Shown: positions 14,523 through 15,646 of the stretch, one piece after another
Layout of the letters: every line of letters starts with the position of its first letter
Position numbering within the stretch: the stretch's first letter is position 1
Assembly (NCBI GenBank): GCA_015228895.1
Contig: JADGCR010000030.1
Span: 1-15,646 of the forward strand
Direction of reading: 5' to 3'
Length of the DNA stretch: 15,646 bases
Source: Magnetococcales bacterium
GTDB lineage: Bacteria; Pseudomonadota; Magnetococcia; Magnetococcales; Magnetaquicoccaceae
Position numbers and translations under genes: made by a program
Notes under the pieces: generated by a model
Databases searched by the model: none
Seen by the model: the letters and a program-made list of their open reading frames with translations, nothing else
Told to the model about the DNA's origin: nothing

Positions 14523-14539
14523 TTAACCCAATCTTAACC
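14523..14539. promoter_or_regulatory. TTAACC tandem repeat, 11-bp phase, upstream of phoB
   Basis: TTAACC occurs at 14523-14528 and 14534-14539, an 11-bp step; the second lies inside CTTAACCT. A weaker ATAACA follows in phase at 14556. The pair is about 95-110 bp before phoB and about 270 bp before cysE, so autoregulation of phoB is the likely use, although the motif reads toward cysE. CTTAACCT fits the known cyanobacterial SphR half-site. No CTGTCAT-type Pho box is visible in this gap. Confidence 0.4.
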
Positions 14540-14578
14540 TTTCCTTCTTCAATCCATAACACAAAATAGGCATGAAAT

Positions 14579-14598
14579 TCGCATAAGCGCGCATAAGC
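14579..14598. repeat. 10-bp tandem direct repeat in the phoB-cysE gap
   Basis: TCGCATAAGC is followed immediately by GCGCATAAGC (nine of ten identical). One helical turn per unit is typical of a site for two regulator monomers side by side. It lies midway between the divergent genes. The rest of the 375-bp gap holds the TTAACC pair and the cysE promoter region. Confidence 0.4.
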
Positions 14599-14717
14599 CC
14601 TCACCGCTGAAGCAAAAAGGGCACCTCGTTTTCCTGGCAGTGCTCCAACGAACCCCTTTTCGTCGCTGTGCGGAACACAATGGAAGAGAGCGGATTTTTT
14701 GGGTGCGAGGTGAACTA

Positions 14718-14742
14718 ATACTTGACAAAAAGGATCGGAATT
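14718..14742 (+). promoter_or_regulatory. Candidate IscR type-1 site overlapping the cysE-iscR promoter
   Basis: The stretch fits the published E. coli type-1 IscR consensus (ATASYYGACTRWWWYAGTCRRSTAT) at 18 of 25 positions by hand count. The left half, ATACTTGAC, is perfect and TCGG is kept in the right half. A consensus -35, TTGACA (14722-14727), lies inside it, while the -10 is weak. The site is about 65 bp before cysE, whose operon includes iscR, so negative feedback by 2Fe-2S IscR is plausible. Confidence 0.45.
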
Positions 14743-14805
14743 AGGCAGAGTGTTCCCATCCGGTCGTCCCGGTTCCACCGCTGGAATGGCAACCAAGGAA
14801 GCGCC

Positions 14806-15498
14806 ATGTTTCAACGTATCAAACAAGATATCAAGGTGATTTTTCAGCGAGATCCCGCTGCCCGCGGCGTCATGGAGGTCCTGCTCTGCTATCCCGGCCT
14901 GCATGCCATTCTGGGCTACCGGTTGTTTCACTGGCTGTGGCTGAAGCATTTCCGGGTGCTGGCCCGTTTTCTGTCCAACCTGACCCGTTTTTTGACCGGC
15001 ATCGAAATCCATCCCGCCGCGCAGATCGGAGAAGGTTTTTTTATCGATCACGGCATGGGGGTGGTCATCGGGGAGACCACCCAGATCGGCAACAACGTCA
15101 CCCTCTATCACGGCGTCACCCTGGGGGGAACGACCTGGGACCCCGGCAAGCGGCATCCCACCCTGGAAGACGGCGTGGTGGTGGGGGCCGGAGCGAAAAT
15201 TCTTGGACCCATCACCATCGGCGCCAACGCCAGAGTCGGCTCCAATGCGGTGGTGGTCGCCGATGTCCCGCCGGATACCACGGTGGTGGGCGTTCCCGGT
15301 CGATTGGTCATGCCCAAGTACCGAACCGGCAGCAGTGGCGATCCCTTTTCCTCCTACGGGCAGCACGGGGGCATGGTGGACCCGGTGGCCAAGGCGGTTA
15401 CCTGTCTTTTGGAACAGATGCACCACATGGATAACCGGGTCAAGAAACTGGAACACGGCGACCCTCCCAACAGCCAATCCCCGGGGGGGCAACCATGA
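14806..15498 (+). CDS. cysE: Serine O-acetyltransferase CysE
   Basis: Makes O-acetylserine from serine and acetyl-CoA, the first step of cysteine synthesis. 230 residues, the short form without the long N-terminal helical domain of the E. coli enzyme (273 residues). A helical start (1-60) is followed by the left-handed beta-helix of hexapeptide repeats: [20 protein letters not shown], then [10 protein letters not shown] and [14 protein letters not shown]. Catalytic His82 in DHGMG and the second His117 in KRHP are present, as is the C-terminal GVPGR (162-166) of the acetyl-CoA site. The ATG at 14806 is preceded by AAGGAA; an in-frame ATG-less extension from 14722 has no family similarity. The stop overlaps the iscR start (ATGA), coupling cysteine supply to Fe-S cluster assembly control. 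Confidence 0.94.
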   Translation: MFQRIKQDIKVIFQRDPAARGVMEVLLCYPGLHAILGYRLFHWLWLKHFRVLARFLSNLTRFLTGIEIHPAAQIGEGFFIDHGMGVVIGETTQIGNNVTLYHGVTLGGTTWDPGKRHPTLEDGVVVGAGAKILGPITIGANARVGSNAVVVADVPPDTTVVGVPGRLVMPKYRTGSSGDPFSSYGQHGGMVDPVAKAVTCLLEQMHHMDNRVKKLEHGDPPNSQSPGGQP

Positions 15499-15646
15499 AA
15501 CTGACCACCAAGGGCCGGTACGCGGTGACGGCCATGCTGGATCTGTGTCGCCAGGAGGGCACCCTCCCCGTGGCGCTGGTGGATATCGCCAGGCGGCAGG
15601 AGATCTCCCTGTCCTATCTGGAGCAGCTTTTCGCCAAATTGCGGCG
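15495..15646 (+). CDS. iscR: Rrf2-family regulator, probably IscR (partial, cut by window end)
   Basis: The first 50 codons of an Rrf2-type winged-helix regulator: [17 protein letters not shown], then [21 protein letters not shown]. This matches the N-terminal DNA-binding part of IscR closely ([11 protein letters not shown] and SYLEQLF are hallmarks). The three Fe-S cysteines would lie beyond the window edge, so IscR versus another Rrf2 member cannot be settled here. It starts within the last codons of cysE by a 4-bp overlap. IscR usually heads the iscSUA genes, which would be expected just downstream. Confidence 0.85.
   Translation, partial: MKLTTKGRYAVTAMLDLCRQEGTLPVALVDIARRQEISLSYLEQLFAKLR

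Noticed and set aside
1..15646. CRISPR arrays, tRNA or rRNA genes, insertion sequences
   Set aside because: No regular long repeats, no cloverleaf-like or ribosomal stretches and no transposase were seen on either strand.

Overview
This window looks like chromosomal DNA of a GC-rich Gram-negative bacterium, most likely a proteobacterium. The style of the proteins and the layout make me think of the Magnetococcales, but I cannot confirm that without a search. About 11.6 kb (2.8-14.4 kb) is a nearly complete phosphate acquisition and sensing locus on the minus strand. It is flanked by mutY with a DUF47 gene on the left and by cysE-iscR on the right.

Layout: mutY (+) runs tail-to-tail into a DUF47 gene (-). 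A divergent 330-bp gap leads to an XRE-cupin regulator (+). A large hairpin then separates that gene from the Pst block. In transcription order (minus strand) this block is pstS1, an internal hairpin terminator, a phoU fused to a low-molecular-weight phosphatase/ArsC-like domain, pstC, pstA, and two different pstB genes. Upstream on the same strand lies a PiT-type phosphate transporter with its DUF47 partner. Further upstream is phoB-phoR-pstS2-DUF47. Divergent from phoB is cysE-iscR (+), with iscR cut by the window edge.

How the parts fit: PhoB/PhoR would read phosphate status and drive the Pst and PiT operons. Repeats phased at 11 bp, of the TAACAA/TTAACC kind, lie upstream of PiT and phoB, and a shared bipartite element lies upstream of both pstS1 and PiT. 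Two PstS proteins (about 60% identical by hand count) appear to feed one PstC-PstA channel. Three DUF47 proteins sit in three separate transcription units.

The most interesting observation is that the two PstB ATPases are complementary mutants. The promoter-distal one keeps the Walker A, Q-loop, Walker B and H-loop residues but has LSLEE in place of the LSGGQ signature. The other keeps LSGGQ but has Pro for the Q-loop Gln and Asn for the switch His. Together they would form a heterodimer with one consensus and one degenerate ATP site, as in asymmetric ABC exporters. The second most interesting is the PhoU fusion, whose phosphatase-like domain has lost its catalytic Cys and Arg and could be a non-enzymatic sensor or partner-binding domain.
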